This document shows, one piece after another, positions 7,252-16,154 of a stretch of 27,069 bases of DNA (the stretch's first letter is position 1; each line of letters starts with the position of its first letter). The position numbers and the translations under genes are program-made. Below the pieces are notes generated by a model. That model was not told the origin of the DNA. It saw only the letters and a list, made by a program, of their open reading frames with translations, and searched no databases. Where the stretch lies: contig QZKK01000048.1 of the NCBI GenBank assembly GCA_003599475.1, positions 1-27,069 of the forward strand, written 5' to 3'. Origin of the DNA: Desulfobacteraceae bacterium. GTDB taxonomy: Bacteria; Desulfobacterota; Desulfobacteria; Desulfobacterales; SURF-15.

Positions 7252-8448
7252 TCACTTAATCAGAAGTCCGGTCACCCACAAGACCAGCATCCCGGACATG
7301 ATCCCGGAGAAAACGGTCAGTGACATGGCTTTCTGGATGGTGTCTTTGTAGACCAGTTTGGCGATTTCATAAACCACCTCGAACACTGCACCCGTGCCGA
7401 TGGATAGGAAAAATACCGCCAGCACAGGAGATGGAGAAAATCCCCCGATCCATGCCCCGAAGATGGCGGGCGCGCCGCCGACAAGACCCATCCATGCCAG
7501 GTTGCCGATCCCGGGTCGATCCCGGAGGACCGGGGCGATGATCCCCAATCCTTCCGTGATGTTTTGAATGATGAACCCGACAACCAGGAACGCCCCCAGG
7601 GCGATTTCGCCCACGTTGAAGGCCGCTCCGATTGCCAGCCCCTCCCCCAGGTTGTGCAGTCCGATGCCGACTGCGATCATATACGCCAGAAACAATCTTT
7701 GAGAGGCCTCGCTGCGGCCGGCGGCCGCCTGGCGCTTCGAGATTGCATCGAGCAGGAGAAACATTCCCAATGCACCGATTCCGATCAACCCGATCCCCTG
7801 GAAGGAACCCGGCACGGCGGCGGCCTGCTCCAGCGCCTCGGCCAGTGTGTCCAATCCCAAAAAAACGAGCAACCCGACGGTGACCGCCATCAGGAAGACC
7901 ATCGCCCGCCGGCCGAGCTGCCGCAGGGCTGGAAACCAGAACAGACCCAGATAAACCGGGATGACACCAACGTACAGCCCGATCAGGGTGAAGGAAAGGA
8001 AGGTTTTGCCATCCGGTTCGGGAGTGACAAACGCGACCGGGATCTCCACATCAAACGGGATGGCATTGGTTGTGAACAGCCGGATGCTGTATGCTTCTCC
8101 AAGGGACCAGCCATAGTCCATTTGGACGGCTGCGGTCTGCAGCCGGGGGATGCCTGGACCGGGCGAGACTGTAAACGGCCAGACGGCATCGTTGATGATC
8201 ACCTGGGCGATCTGCACTTCTTCCGGACCGGCGTTTCGCACCCTGATTTCGATTTGATTCGGTTTCAACACGGTGCGCTCGATGCTCAGGGTTTCAACCG
8301 GTGCGGGTGAGGAAAGATCCAATCCGCCGCCTGTGGTCAAAAACAACCAGATCACGCCTCCCAAAGCAACCAGCGGCATAATCAGCAGCACGGCCTTCGT
8401 CAGGTTCAAACCTCGTAATCCGGTCGAGGAAACATTTTTTTCAGCCAT
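7252..8448 (-). CDS. ZIP family metal permease with an N-terminal extracytoplasmic domain
   Basis: This is a 398-residue membrane protein. Residues about 15-38 form one membrane segment. They are followed by a beta-rich soluble region (about 45-145; ERTVLKPNQIEIRVRNAG) that ordinary ZIP permeases do not have. The remainder is the ZIP core with the metal-site motifs HNLGEGLAIG and IIQNITEGLGI on consecutive helices and further hydrophobic segments to the C-terminus. ZIP proteins bring Zn, Fe or Mn into the cytoplasm. The start follows GGAGGGAAACG. It sits between the multicopper oxidase (11 bases) and the DtxR-family regulator (9 bases), which suggests import of a metal whose redox state is handled by the oxidase. 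Confidence 0.9.
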   Translation of the reverse strand: MAEKNVSSTGLRGLNLTKAVLLIMPLVALGGVIWLFLTTGGGLDLSSPAPVETLSIERTVLKPNQIEIRVRNAGPEEVQIAQVIINDAVWPFTVSPGPGIPRLQTAAVQMDYGWSLGEAYSIRLFTTNAIPFDVEIPVAFVTPEPDGKTFLSFTLIGLYVGVIPVYLGLFWFPALRQLGRRAMVFLMAVTVGLLVFLGLDTLAEALEQAAAVPGSFQGIGLIGIGALGMFLLLDAISKRQAAAGRSEASQRLFLAYMIAVGIGLHNLGEGLAIGAAFNVGEIALGAFLVVGFIIQNITEGLGIIAPVLRDRPGIGNLAWMGLVGGAPAIFGAWIGGFSPSPVLAVFFLSIGTGAVFEVVYEIAKLVYKDTIQKAMSLTVFSGIMSGMLVLWVTGLLIK

Positions 8449-8459
8449 CGTTTCCCTCC

Positions 8460-9494
8460 TTACGCGACGACTTCAAAGTTCCCGGTCCACCCCAGCTCCG
8501 CAAACTCCGTGTTGTGACCGTGGAACATAAAGATACCTGGATTTTTGAAGGAGAACTCCAGTATCCCTCGCTGCGCCTGGGTTTGCATGATGGTATCGGT
8601 GAATTCACCGGGGGTTAAGCTTGTTCCGGTCGGGTAATACTGGAAGAAGTTGGCATGAATGTGGAAAGAATTGATCAGGTCGAATTCCAGAATATTGACC
8701 AGATAGACCCGCACCTTTGCCCCCAGCTTGATTCGAATCGGGTGGAGCTGGTAGTGAAACGGGATCGCATTGACGGCGTAGAAGTCATTCTCGTTGTCGA
8801 AGTCCACATCGAAGCCGCTCATCACCATGACGAATTCGTGGTCCACCGGCGGCCTTCCGCCCTTCGGGTCGATGATGAACGCACCATAGAGGCCTTTGGC
8901 GATGTGACGAGCCAAAGGGAAGGTGTGGCAATGGTACAGGTGGAGCCCGAATGGTTCTGCGTCAAACTCGTAAGTAAAACTCCCGCCCGGATTGATCACC
9001 CCGGGGGTCCCCGGTACGCCGTCCATCTCCGCAGTATGAATTCCATGAAAGTGAATGGAATGGGGGTGTTTGGAGCCATTACGGAAACGGATACGGATAC
9101 GATCCCCTTCGCTGCAGCGGATCGTCGGCCCGGGGATGCGCCCGTTGTAGGTCCAGGCCGGATAGATGATTCCCGGCGCAATTTCGATATCTTTATTCTG
9201 GGTGAAAATATCGTATTCGCGCAGCGTCTGCCCGTTTTCGAGCTTCGAGACCTTTCCGTAATTGAAGTCTGTCAATATGTCCGAAGGGTTGAACCCATTG
9301 TGGTTATGGTTGACTTCGCCCACCATCATCGGCATGGCGTCGTTGGCGTGGTTCATCGGCATGTTTTTGTGCGAGGGAGGAGCTGATGCTCCGGCTTTCC
9401 GAGCCGCCTGGGCCAGAGCGCCGGCACCGCTCGTTCCCAACAAGGTCAGTGCACCGGCCTTGAGGAAGTCTCGTCTAAAAAACGTTTTGATCAT
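8460..9494 (-). CDS. Tat-exported two-domain multicopper oxidase
   Basis: The 344-residue protein starts with a twin-arginine signal (RRDFLKAG, residues 7-14) and then a His/Met-rich linker (KNMPMNHANDAMPMM). Domain 1 has copper ligands in HFHGIH (148-153) and HLYHCH (185-190), with a downstream His197. Domain 2 has HIH (278-280) and HGH (325-327). The type 1 copper cysteine (Cys189) therefore lies in domain 1, while the corresponding HCH position in domain 2 is HGH. That is the layout of two-domain oxidases that work as trimers, rather than of three-domain laccases. The probable role is periplasmic oxidation of Cu(I), Fe(II) or Mn(II). It is the first gene of the operon with the ZIP permease and the DtxR-type regulator. 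Confidence 0.92.
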   Translation of the reverse strand: MIKTFFRRDFLKAGALTLLGTSGAGALAQAARKAGASAPPSHKNMPMNHANDAMPMMVGEVNHNHNGFNPSDILTDFNYGKVSKLENGQTLREYDIFTQNKDIEIAPGIIYPAWTYNGRIPGPTIRCSEGDRIRIRFRNGSKHPHSIHFHGIHTAEMDGVPGTPGVINPGGSFTYEFDAEPFGLHLYHCHTFPLARHIAKGLYGAFIIDPKGGRPPVDHEFVMVMSGFDVDFDNENDFYAVNAIPFHYQLHPIRIKLGAKVRVYLVNILEFDLINSFHIHANFFQYYPTGTSLTPGEFTDTIMQTQAQRGILEFSFKNPGIFMFHGHNTEFAELGWTGNFEVVA

Positions 9495-9538
9495 GCGATC
9501 TCCATCATTGAAACATATATGAGAAAACTAAAGATTTA

Positions 9539-9555
9539 TTTTAGAGTGCCTAAAA
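9539..9555. promoter_or_regulatory. Perfect palindrome, candidate DtxR-family operator
   Basis: TTTTAG-AGTGC-CTAAAA is a perfect six-base inverted repeat with a five-base spacer, 45 bases ahead of the multicopper oxidase start. DtxR-type sites are often AT-rich palindromes with TTAGG/CCTAA-like arms, which this resembles. It is the only such site noticed ahead of the operon that encodes a DtxR-family protein. Confidence 0.5.
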
Positions 9556-9787
9556 AGAAGCTACTAACTTCATGAAGCTTGTCAAGGCCGTCTAAAAAAA
9601 CATCTTTCGCAATCAGACGTCTGGAGCCGCTTCCTATGATTTGAACCGCTCTAGCGAGCGAATCAAAATTTGATAGAATTCCGTATTTTGACACCATCGG
9701 AGCGCTCGAACACCCCAATCGGATTCCGGGGCGTCGGGCGCGCCGATGGCATGGATTGAATGAAAAACGGATGGCTGTTAAAAGGGA

Positions 9788-11134
9788 TTATTGAAAGCTG
9801 ACGAGCTGTAGCTCTCGATCCAGCGACTGCCTGGCGACCACTTCCCCTTTTGGAAGTTCGTAGCACCCCTGATCACTGGCGCCTTGGGGTCGAGGATTGC
9901 CGTCGAGATCCGCTGCAACCCCCATGGGTTCGGTGCAGGCATCGATTCCGGGGGAACCGGCGGTCAACCGGTAATTGTCTCTCGACCGGCCGGCAAATTT
10001 CGGCTCTGCAAACTGATCGTGATTCGAATGCGCGGTGGCCGCCCGGAATCCTGCAAGATCGTATTTCAGGCCTCCCCAATAGACAAATTCCCCGGCAGGG
10101 TCGATGGTGTAGTAGAGGTTATAATCGATTGCATGACCTTCGGTCTTATTCATCTGAAGTTCATACCGGAAATCTTGGATCGCATGATAAGCGAAGATAT
10201 TGCCCTTGATGGATAGGTGGGTGGCGTTTACGTTGTAGATCCCCCCCTTGGTATTGTCGGCAACGGTATTGTGGTAGACCTTGGTGCGACCGGCATATTC
10301 CGAGGCCCCCCCTGCTGCGGTGTTGGCATGAAAGAAAATCCCGTATTCGCGATTCTTGTAGATGAGGTTTCCGATGATTTCATTGTCCTTCTGGTATCGC
10401 GTATAGATGCCGCCCATGTTGCCGTATAGAACGTTGTATCGGATATTGTTGCCGGTTTCCATGGTCTGCGGCCAGTTGGTTTTGGGAAAGATGTTGATGC
10501 CGAAATGCTGCAGATTGTCATGGGAGACATTGTACTCGACGGTGCTGTAGTTGCAGCTTTCCAGGCTCATTCCGTTCCATCCGGTGTTGTAGATGTGATT
10601 GGACGAGATGGTGGTATGATCGCTGTCCAGGACGATTATTCCGGTATGTCCGGTGTCATGGATCGTACAGTTGCGAATGATGGTGTGATCTCCTTCGACC
10701 CAGAAGGCCCATCTTGGAGCATTTTTGACCTTGAATCCGTCGAAAATGATATAATTTTTTCGGGTCCCGCCGGATGCAGGCCCTTTCCAGTCTATCAATT
10801 TTTGTGCATCTGTAGAGCTGCCATCAATGATCGGCTTGTGTCCGGGGTAGTTGCGAAAGGTGATGTACCGGCCTGCGCTTCCGGAGGTTTTGAGTTTGAT
10901 CGATTCGTTGTAGGTGCCGGTTTTTACGTAAACGGTATCTCCGGAAGCGACGGAATCGGCTGCATGCTGGATCGTTGCCCAGGGCCTGCTTTCCGTACCT
11001 GCGTTGCCGTCGGACGCCCCGGCATTAGTCCGATCCACATAATAGGAAGCCGCCCGGGCGACTGAAACGGAAATGAAGAAGGAAATCATCGTTAACGCCA
11101 AACAGAGTTCAATTTTTCTTTTTTTCACACTCAT
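9788..11134 (-). CDS. Secreted right-handed beta-helix repeat protein
   Basis: This 448-residue protein has an N-terminal signal peptide (hydrophobic residues about 10-28, cleavage after ARA). It opens with the usual start of DUF1565/NosD-like beta-helix proteins: YYVDRTNAGASDGNAGTESR followed by PWATIQHAADSV and GDTVYVKTGTYNESI. Successive coils of about 20-25 residues repeat the pattern N-x-I/V with G, for instance IIRNCTIHDTGHTGI, TISSNHIYNTGWNGM and IIGNLIYKNREYGIFF. Such proteins bind or cut polysaccharides, or serve as surface proteins; no catalytic motif could be assigned. The C-terminus carries a common end motif (GIDACTEP, DLDGNPRPQG, DQGCYE). The start follows AAAGGATCGAA. The gene stands alone. 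Confidence 0.88.
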   Translation of the reverse strand: MSVKKRKIELCLALTMISFFISVSVARAASYYVDRTNAGASDGNAGTESRPWATIQHAADSVASGDTVYVKTGTYNESIKLKTSGSAGRYITFRNYPGHKPIIDGSSTDAQKLIDWKGPASGGTRKNYIIFDGFKVKNAPRWAFWVEGDHTIIRNCTIHDTGHTGIIVLDSDHTTISSNHIYNTGWNGMSLESCNYSTVEYNVSHDNLQHFGINIFPKTNWPQTMETGNNIRYNVLYGNMGGIYTRYQKDNEIIGNLIYKNREYGIFFHANTAAGGASEYAGRTKVYHNTVADNTKGGIYNVNATHLSIKGNIFAYHAIQDFRYELQMNKTEGHAIDYNLYYTIDPAGEFVYWGGLKYDLAGFRAATAHSNHDQFAEPKFAGRSRDNYRLTAGSPGIDACTEPMGVAADLDGNPRPQGASDQGCYELPKGEVVARQSLDRELQLVSFQ

Positions 11135-11722
11135 TTCGATCCTTTGCTCTCGCCGAAGGCCTTTTGCCTCCGGGTTTTCAATGGTTTAAATAAATGAATT
11201 TGCCGATCCACAAAAGCCTTTACTTATACCACCCAAATCCTCAATCGACAACCCCATATCCCAGGTTCAGGCCAAACATTATAGAATTGTTTCGACACCC
11301 ATGACCAAAAAATATCCCCGAGCGCTTGTCTCGGATTTGAAACATAGAGCCGTCCACTGCCCGGAGATTCTCCACAAAAAGATCAGCTATGCGCTATGGA
11401 TCGTGGAGGCGGCAGCCGGTGACATGGAAGAGTGCGAGTTGATCGATGCGGACGGTTTTCAAGGCATTGCGATAGCTTGCTCTTCGCGATGTTCTATCTG
11501 GATGTAGCCGTTGATCTTTTAGGGGATGGTTTGCTCAGATCGGCGGTATCGAACAGGATGGCGCTCTTGCTGGGACACCAATAATTAGTTGAGCTCCAGG
11601 CTCTATAATCAACGCAGCCGCAATAGTCTGGCCGAGTTGGCAAGGATGCCGAGATCAGAAAGCGATTGCGCAGCAGCGGCAATTGCCAGAGTCAAAAATG
11701 CTCTGTCATGATTGTCCCTCTT
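11135..11722. other. Gene-poor 588-base stretch, possibly decayed coding DNA
   Basis: No convincing intact gene was found. On the plus strand a 68-codon frame (11301-11507) has a protein-like start (MTKKYPRALVSDLKHRAVH). Its tail then makes better sense one frame over (LLFAMFYLDVAVDLLGDGLL, ending at a TAA near 11585), which could mean a frameshifted small gene. No family is recognised, and a minus-strand frame at 11494-11682 competes for part of the same bases. The first 100 bases hold the upstream region of the beta-helix gene. Confidence 0.35.
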
Positions 11723-12088
11723 TTAATCCATAAGATCCCGCCTTCGGGATTCGAATTCCGCCTTGTCGATTTCACCACGGGCATACCGTTCCTTCAAAAT
11801 ATCGAGCGCCCTCGAACCGGAAGGACTTCCGCCGGAGCGAAATTTTTCCCCCCGCGTCGCATCGAACAGCCATTTGATTAGAAGAACCAGCCCCACGATA
11901 ACCAGCACCCAGAAAATCATCATGAATATCATGCCGACCCCCCCCATTCCCCAGCCATCCATCATGCCGGGGCCCATGTGCCAGCCGTCGCCATACCCCC
12001 TCGGCTGGGCAAAGGAGAGGCTCGGTGATGAAAGAAAGGCGATGGCGATAATAATACCCGATGCATATGCCGGAATTTTTGACCGCAT
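11723..12088 (-). CDS. SHOCT domain membrane protein
   Basis: This is a 121-residue protein with a cleavable or uncleaved N-terminal hydrophobic segment (residues about 8-27). A Gly/Met/Trp-rich linker (HMGPGMMDGWGMGG) follows, then one strong membrane helix (residues about 52-75). The C-terminal SHOCT motif reads ALDILKERYARGEIDKAEF. SHOCT is a short oligomerisation motif found on many small membrane proteins of unknown role. The Met-rich linker could bind copper, which is speculation. The start is well supported by AAAGGGAGGTAAG. It lies downstream of the hydrogenase operon on the same strand, separated by 135 bases. Confidence 0.85.
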   Translation of the reverse strand: MRSKIPAYASGIIIAIAFLSSPSLSFAQPRGYGDGWHMGPGMMDGWGMGGVGMIFMMIFWVLVIVGLVLLIKWLFDATRGEKFRSGGSPSGSRALDILKERYARGEIDKAEFESRRRDLMD

Positions 12089-12223
12089 AATTTCTTACCT
12101 CCCTTTAATAAGCTGCAACACGAAATCTTTGCCTCCTCATACGCATTTGCAATGGGTGAAATCCTGTATATGGCGCGCTCAAATGCCCCAATCTTATCTC
12201 CGGTCAAAATATTCCACTAAGAA

Positions 12224-12727
12224 TTAGTGACGGTTCACAAAAAGGAAGCCTGAAGACCGGATTTCTCTTCTTACGCTCCGGATGACTTCCAGTGCAGCCT
12301 GTTCGCATACCTTGGACAGGCCTTTTCCCGGATCGAAGTTTCTTCCTTCGATGCCGAAAATAATCAGCGTGCCGGGCAGTTGGTTCAACGCGCGGGAAAG
12401 CGCAATCGCTTCCAATACGCCGAAGCTGTGGGTTGAGACTGAAAAGAGTTCGCGGGGAAGCTTTTCTTTGACTGCATCGAACCGATAGATCGAACCGGGT
12501 CGGTTCCCGCTGCGGACGGCGTCGAAAAGAAAAACGGTCCCGGCATCTTTCCACAATTCCATCAGCCGAGATCCTTCTCCCATCTCTTCCTCGACGTGTA
12601 TGCCGGGAAGAAGCGTAAGTCCAGGGTGCCGAACGATAAAAATACCCACTCCGTCGTCCCCTCGATACTCGTTTCCTACTCCGATCAAAAGGGCTTTTGG
12701 CTGGACGCCGTGTTGATTGATCCGCAA
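12224..12727 (-). CDS. [NiFe] hydrogenase maturation endopeptidase (HyaD/HycI family)
   Basis: Enzymes of this family remove a short C-terminal peptide from the hydrogenase large subunit once nickel is inserted. The conserved start LLIGVGNEYRGDDGVG carries the nickel-sensing acidic residues (Glu in GNEY and Asp in RGDDG). A second conserved acidic position is in LFDAVRSG, and a conserved His in STHSFGV. The TTG at 12727 is preferred because AGGGAG stands nine bases before it; a TTG at 12748 overlapping the large-subunit stop is an alternative (174 residues). Its natural substrate is the neighbouring large subunit, whose C-terminus has the required tail. It is the last gene of the hydrogenase operon. 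A short stem (CACTAA/TTAGTG, 12215-12229) overlaps its stop codon. Confidence 0.9.
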   Translation of the reverse strand: MRINQHGVQPKALLIGVGNEYRGDDGVGIFIVRHPGLTLLPGIHVEEEMGEGSRLMELWKDAGTVFLFDAVRSGNRPGSIYRFDAVKEKLPRELFSVSTHSFGVLEAIALSRALNQLPGTLIIFGIEGRNFDPGKGLSKVCEQAALEVIRSVRREIRSSGFLFVNRH

Positions 12728-12734
12728 AAGACTT

Positions 12735-14024
12735 CTACTCCCTGGCAACCGTCAGCTTTAAAAAATGGGTCGAACAGGAGATGCAGGGATCATAATTTCG
12801 AATCGCCTGCTCACAGTGATTCTGGAGTTTGTCGTCCTCAAGGTCGATATGGGTTTGGACGTATTCAAACAAATCATTTTCGATGGTTGCCTGGTTGACT
12901 GCCGTAGGTGAAACGATCTTTGCCCCCTGGATGATTCCTTCCTCATCGATTGTGTACCGATGATAGCAAATACCCCGTGGAGCTTCCGTACAACCGTATC
13001 CGGTGCCGGCTCTCGGTTCGACTTTTACCGCCGGTTGATCCGGCTCTTCGTAATTTTCAATGATCTGCTGCGCTTCATCGAAAGAAAAAATGACTTCCAA
13101 GAGCCGGACCAGTATGCTTTTGAAGGGATTGCGACATGCCGGATCCAGCCCTGCTTCTTTCGCCACCTCCCGGACGACAGACGGCAGTTGACCATAGTTG
13201 AGATTAAACCTGGCAAGAGGGCCGACCTGGCAGGTGCCCCGTCCCTTCACATGGGTGTGCAGCGCTGTCGAGTGCGGGACCTGGTCTTCGATCAGATGAT
13301 TGTCGTATTCACGAATCGGGATATCGATTCCCTTACTGGAAACCAGGCGGCCTTCGATCACCGCATATTCGTCCGGATGACGCATACAGACATATTCGTA
13401 GTCTTTTTCAAAGTCCGGAAATGGGAATGCGGCTGCAAGTTTGACTGAGGCGATGGCCGCATCTTTTCCCCATTTGATATCGTCCAACAGCCTTCGCAGT
13501 TCGTTTTTCCGCGGGACTTTATAAAATCCGCCGACCCGCAGGTTAACGGGATGGATCTCCCTTCCCCCCAACACCGCCATAATGGTATTGCCGACCTTTT
13601 TCATCCTCAGGGCATCCTTGACGATATCAGGGTATTTTTGTGCCATCCGAACGGCATCCTCATAGCCCAGGAAGTCCGGAGCGTGGAGCATAAATGCGTG
13701 CAGGACATGGGACTCGATCCATTCCCCGTGATAGATGAGCCTGCGAAGAGCCCGCAGAGGGCCTTCCACCTTCACCCCGCAGATATCCTCCATGGCATAG
13801 GAAGCCCCCAGCAGATAGGCGATCGGGCAGATGCCGCAGATCCGGGCGGTGATATCCGGGGCTTCCCGGAAATCGCGCCCCCTCAAAAACGCCTCGAAGA
13901 ACCGCGGAGGTTCGAAAATCCTAAATTTGACATCTTTCACCTGATTTTCTTTGATTCTGATGTGCATGGCCCCTTCGCCTTCGATCCGGGCCAGGTAGTT
14001 TACCTTGATGGTTTTATTCTTCAT
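12735..14024 (-). CDS. hydA: [NiFe] hydrogenase large (alpha) subunit, group 3b-like
   Basis: This catalytic subunit of a cytoplasmic hydrogenase carries the Ni-Fe(CN)2CO site. The N-terminal motif RICGICP (Cys63, Cys66) and the C-terminal motif DPCISCSTH (Cys414, Cys417, His420) supply the four cysteine ligands. The nine-residue tail after His420 is what the neighbouring protease should cut off. The start at 14024 is preferred over an in-frame site at 14114, because AAGGAGAG precedes it and the family begins here ([19 protein letters not shown]). At 429 residues it matches the sulfhydrogenase/NAD(P)-linked type. It overlaps the small-subunit gene by 11 bases, so translation is probably coupled. 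The group assignment rests on the accompanying flavin and FeS subunits; group 3c or 3d is less likely. Confidence 0.93.
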   Translation of the reverse strand: MKNKTIKVNYLARIEGEGAMHIRIKENQVKDVKFRIFEPPRFFEAFLRGRDFREAPDITARICGICPIAYLLGASYAMEDICGVKVEGPLRALRRLIYHGEWIESHVLHAFMLHAPDFLGYEDAVRMAQKYPDIVKDALRMKKVGNTIMAVLGGREIHPVNLRVGGFYKVPRKNELRRLLDDIKWGKDAAIASVKLAAAFPFPDFEKDYEYVCMRHPDEYAVIEGRLVSSKGIDIPIREYDNHLIEDQVPHSTALHTHVKGRGTCQVGPLARFNLNYGQLPSVVREVAKEAGLDPACRNPFKSILVRLLEVIFSFDEAQQIIENYEEPDQPAVKVEPRAGTGYGCTEAPRGICYHRYTIDEEGIIQGAKIVSPTAVNQATIENDLFEYVQTHIDLEDDKLQNHCEQAIRNYDPCISCSTHFLKLTVARE

Positions 14025-14793
14025 GAGATTCGCTCTCCTTGCGAAACGCCTCCGCATAGGCATTGAAACTTCTAAAGGCTTGAACCAGCTCTGCTTTTTC
14101 CTTCCCATGATCATTCAGCCAGCGTCCCAATGAGGATGTGTTTGGCGATTCTTTCGGCCCGAAACATCCGTAACAACCTCTGTTGTAACTCGGACAGAGA
14201 ACACCGCATCCGGTTTGGGTCACAGGCCCGAGGCACAGGGTTCCATGGGCCACCATCACGCAAACGTTCCCCGCTGCCTTGCAGTCCAGGCATACGCTAT
14301 GCCGGGGAACATTTGGCTTCCTCCCGGTCAAAAAGGCACTCAGCAGTTCGATCAATTGTTTTTTGCTGATCGGACACCCCGGCAGCTCGAAGTCTACGAA
14401 GACATGATCGGAAATGGGTGTCGACTTATTCAGAGTGGATATATATTGCGGCCGGGCATACACCAGCGAGATGAACTCTGTTACATTCTTGAAGTTGCGC
14501 AGAGCCTGAATGCCGCCTGCAGTCGCGCAGCTTCCGATGGGGATCAGATTCTTAGAGATTCGACGGATTTTATGAATCCGTTCCGCATCATGAGGTGTCG
14601 TGATGGAGCCTTCAACCAGCGACAGATCATAAGGTCCCTTGACCACGGCCCGAGAGGCCTCGGGAAAGTATGCGATCTCAACTTCTCCGGCAATGGAGAG
14701 AAACTCATCCTCACAATCCAGAAGGCTTAACTGGCAACCATCGCAAGAGGCAAATTTCCATATGGCGAGTTTCGGTTTGGGGTTATTAGCCAT
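14014..14793 (-). CDS. hydD: [NiFe] hydrogenase small (delta) subunit
   Basis: This electron-transfer subunit conducts electrons from the Ni-Fe site through FeS clusters. CDGCQ at residues 17-21 supplies the first ligands of the proximal cluster, followed by the conserved GSCATAGGI and the [10 protein letters not shown] stretch. The C-terminal half is Cys-rich ([37 protein letters not shown]), enough for two further clusters. At 259 residues without a Tat signal it is the short cytoplasmic type, unlike the exported small subunits of uptake hydrogenases. The start is marked by GGGGAGG, and the gene begins almost directly at the end of the flavin-subunit gene. Confidence 0.92.
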   Translation of the reverse strand: MANNPKPKLAIWKFASCDGCQLSLLDCEDEFLSIAGEVEIAYFPEASRAVVKGPYDLSLVEGSITTPHDAERIHKIRRISKNLIPIGSCATAGGIQALRNFKNVTEFISLVYARPQYISTLNKSTPISDHVFVDFELPGCPISKKQLIELLSAFLTGRKPNVPRHSVCLDCKAAGNVCVMVAHGTLCLGPVTQTGCGVLCPSYNRGCYGCFGPKESPNTSSLGRWLNDHGKEKAELVQAFRSFNAYAEAFRKESESHEE

Positions 14794-14795
14794 TT

Positions 14796-15635
14796 TCAGA
14801 CCTCCCCTTTTTTAAAAAACGGCTCGATGCGATCATAGCGAAAGACCGGACCGTCTTTGCAAATAAAATAGGGCCCGTATTGGCAGTGCCCGCAAAAACC
14901 GGTACCACATTTCATATTCCGTTCCATGGATACGAATATGCCTTCATTCCGGACGCCCCGCTGTTGGAGCGATTCAACGGTATACCGCATCATCACTTCC
15001 GGGCCGCAGATCAGCGCCAAGGTATTTGAAGGATCAAACGGCGCTCGGGGGATCAACTGCGTGACCACCCCGACATTCCCCAGCCATGCACCCATGGCCC
15101 GGTCGACCGTGACGTGGACCTCAAGGTCGAATTGGGAGCGCCATTTTTTAAGATCGCGCTTAAACAGGATATCCTCCGGTGTGCGCGTACCGTATAGCAA
15201 GACAATCCGATGATATCTTTTCCGATGTGAAAGCAGCTCAAGCAAAGCAGGCCTTAAAGGAGCCAATCCAATTCCGCCGGCTACGACGACCACGTCTTTT
15301 CCATGGGCAAGCTCAACCGGCCAGTGACTGCCAAATGGCCCTCGCACCCCGATGGTATCTCCGGGCTTAAGGGCATGCATGGCTCTGGTAACCGTACCGA
15401 CAACACGGGTTGTATGCCGGATCGATTCAGGGTAAGCGGGATCACCGCTGATGGAAATAGGGATTTCGCCGATTCCAAACACATAGAGCATATTAAACTG
15501 ACCGGGGGTAAATGCCGTCAGAGAAATTCCATTGACCGGTTTCAGCTCGAGGGTGAAGGTGTCCTTCGTCTCCCGTTCGAGGCGCTCGATTCGGTAGGAA
15601 GCCGGCTTCATGGGGTCGGTAATCGGAATATCCAT
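14796..15635 (-). CDS. hydG: Hydrogenase gamma subunit, FAD/NAD(P)-binding reductase
   Basis: This 279-residue flavoprotein of the ferredoxin-NADP reductase fold passes electrons between NAD(P)H and the hydrogenase. The FAD domain is residues about 10-105 ([22 protein letters not shown]). The nucleotide domain begins with [17 protein letters not shown] and has the conserved [13 protein letters not shown]. The end has a [2Fe-2S] site: [17 protein letters not shown]. This is the pattern of the sulfhydrogenase gamma subunit and of the dihydroorotate dehydrogenase electron-transfer subunit; the context decides for the former. Whether NAD or NADP is used cannot be told from the motifs. The start follows AAAAGGAAC. 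Confidence 0.92.
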   Translation of the reverse strand: MDIPITDPMKPASYRIERLERETKDTFTLELKPVNGISLTAFTPGQFNMLYVFGIGEIPISISGDPAYPESIRHTTRVVGTVTRAMHALKPGDTIGVRGPFGSHWPVELAHGKDVVVVAGGIGLAPLRPALLELLSHRKRYHRIVLLYGTRTPEDILFKRDLKKWRSQFDLEVHVTVDRAMGAWLGNVGVVTQLIPRAPFDPSNTLALICGPEVMMRYTVESLQQRGVRNEGIFVSMERNMKCGTGFCGHCQYGPYFICKDGPVFRYDRIEPFFKKGEV

Positions 15636-15651
15636 GATATGTTCCTTTTGG

Positions 15652-16134
15652 CTAGAAAATTTTTGTTTTTTTCATAGGATTTGCACAATAAAGATCCAGA
15701 AGCTGCAGGATCGTGTACTCTAGACGCTTTGAAAACACCTGAGCAAAACGCCTGAACAACTCATAGCCAAGCCGGGAATCCTGTTCGAATTTACCCCGCA
15801 GGCATCTTCCGTCCATTACAATGGCGCTGGTGTTCTCAACGGCTTTTGCGTTGAAGCGCCATTTATACGGGGGAATCAGCCAGGACCACCCGAGAATCTC
15901 ACCGGCATCAATCGTCTGAATCGTGATTGAACCGCGATGGGAGGCCTGGATATCGACGGCGACTTTTCCTAGAAGGATGATATAAAAAAGATTGGCCTCC
16001 TCTCCCTCTCGAAAAATTGTCTCTCTTGAGGCAAACTGAACGGTATCTCCGCATGCGGAAAGAGTTTGGAGATGTTCCTCTCTCATCCCATCAAAAAAGG
16101 GGTGGCCTTTGAGAAGCTCTTCTACTGTTTTCAT
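15652..16134 (-). CDS. Stand-alone cyclic nucleotide-binding domain protein in the hydrogenase operon
   Basis: The product has about 160 residues and is a single Crp-type beta-barrel domain ([45 protein letters not shown]) with a long C-terminal helix ([16 protein letters not shown]). There is no helix-turn-helix, so it should not bind DNA by itself. The start at 16134 is preferred because GGAG and GAGG stand just before it; an ATG at 16158 overlapping the previous stop is possible. Sitting between the beta and gamma subunit genes of the hydrogenase, it may bind a nucleotide and adjust enzyme activity or assembly; this is inference. The Trp-rich [13 protein letters not shown] part differs from the cAMP pocket of classical Crp, so the ligand is uncertain. 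Confidence 0.85.
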   Translation of the reverse strand: MKTVEELLKGHPFFDGMREEHLQTLSACGDTVQFASRETIFREGEEANLFYIILLGKVAVDIQASHRGSITIQTIDAGEILGWSWLIPPYKWRFNAKAVENTSAIVMDGRCLRGKFEQDSRLGYELFRRFAQVFSKRLEYTILQLLDLYCANPMKKTKIF

Positions 16135-16154
16135 TACCTCTTCTCCTTCTTGTT

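Noticed and set aside
9536..9718. A 60-codon minus-strand frame between the oxidase and beta-helix genes
   Set aside because: It looks somewhat protein-like but begins with TTG, has no ribosome site, overlaps the candidate operator and matches no family I know.
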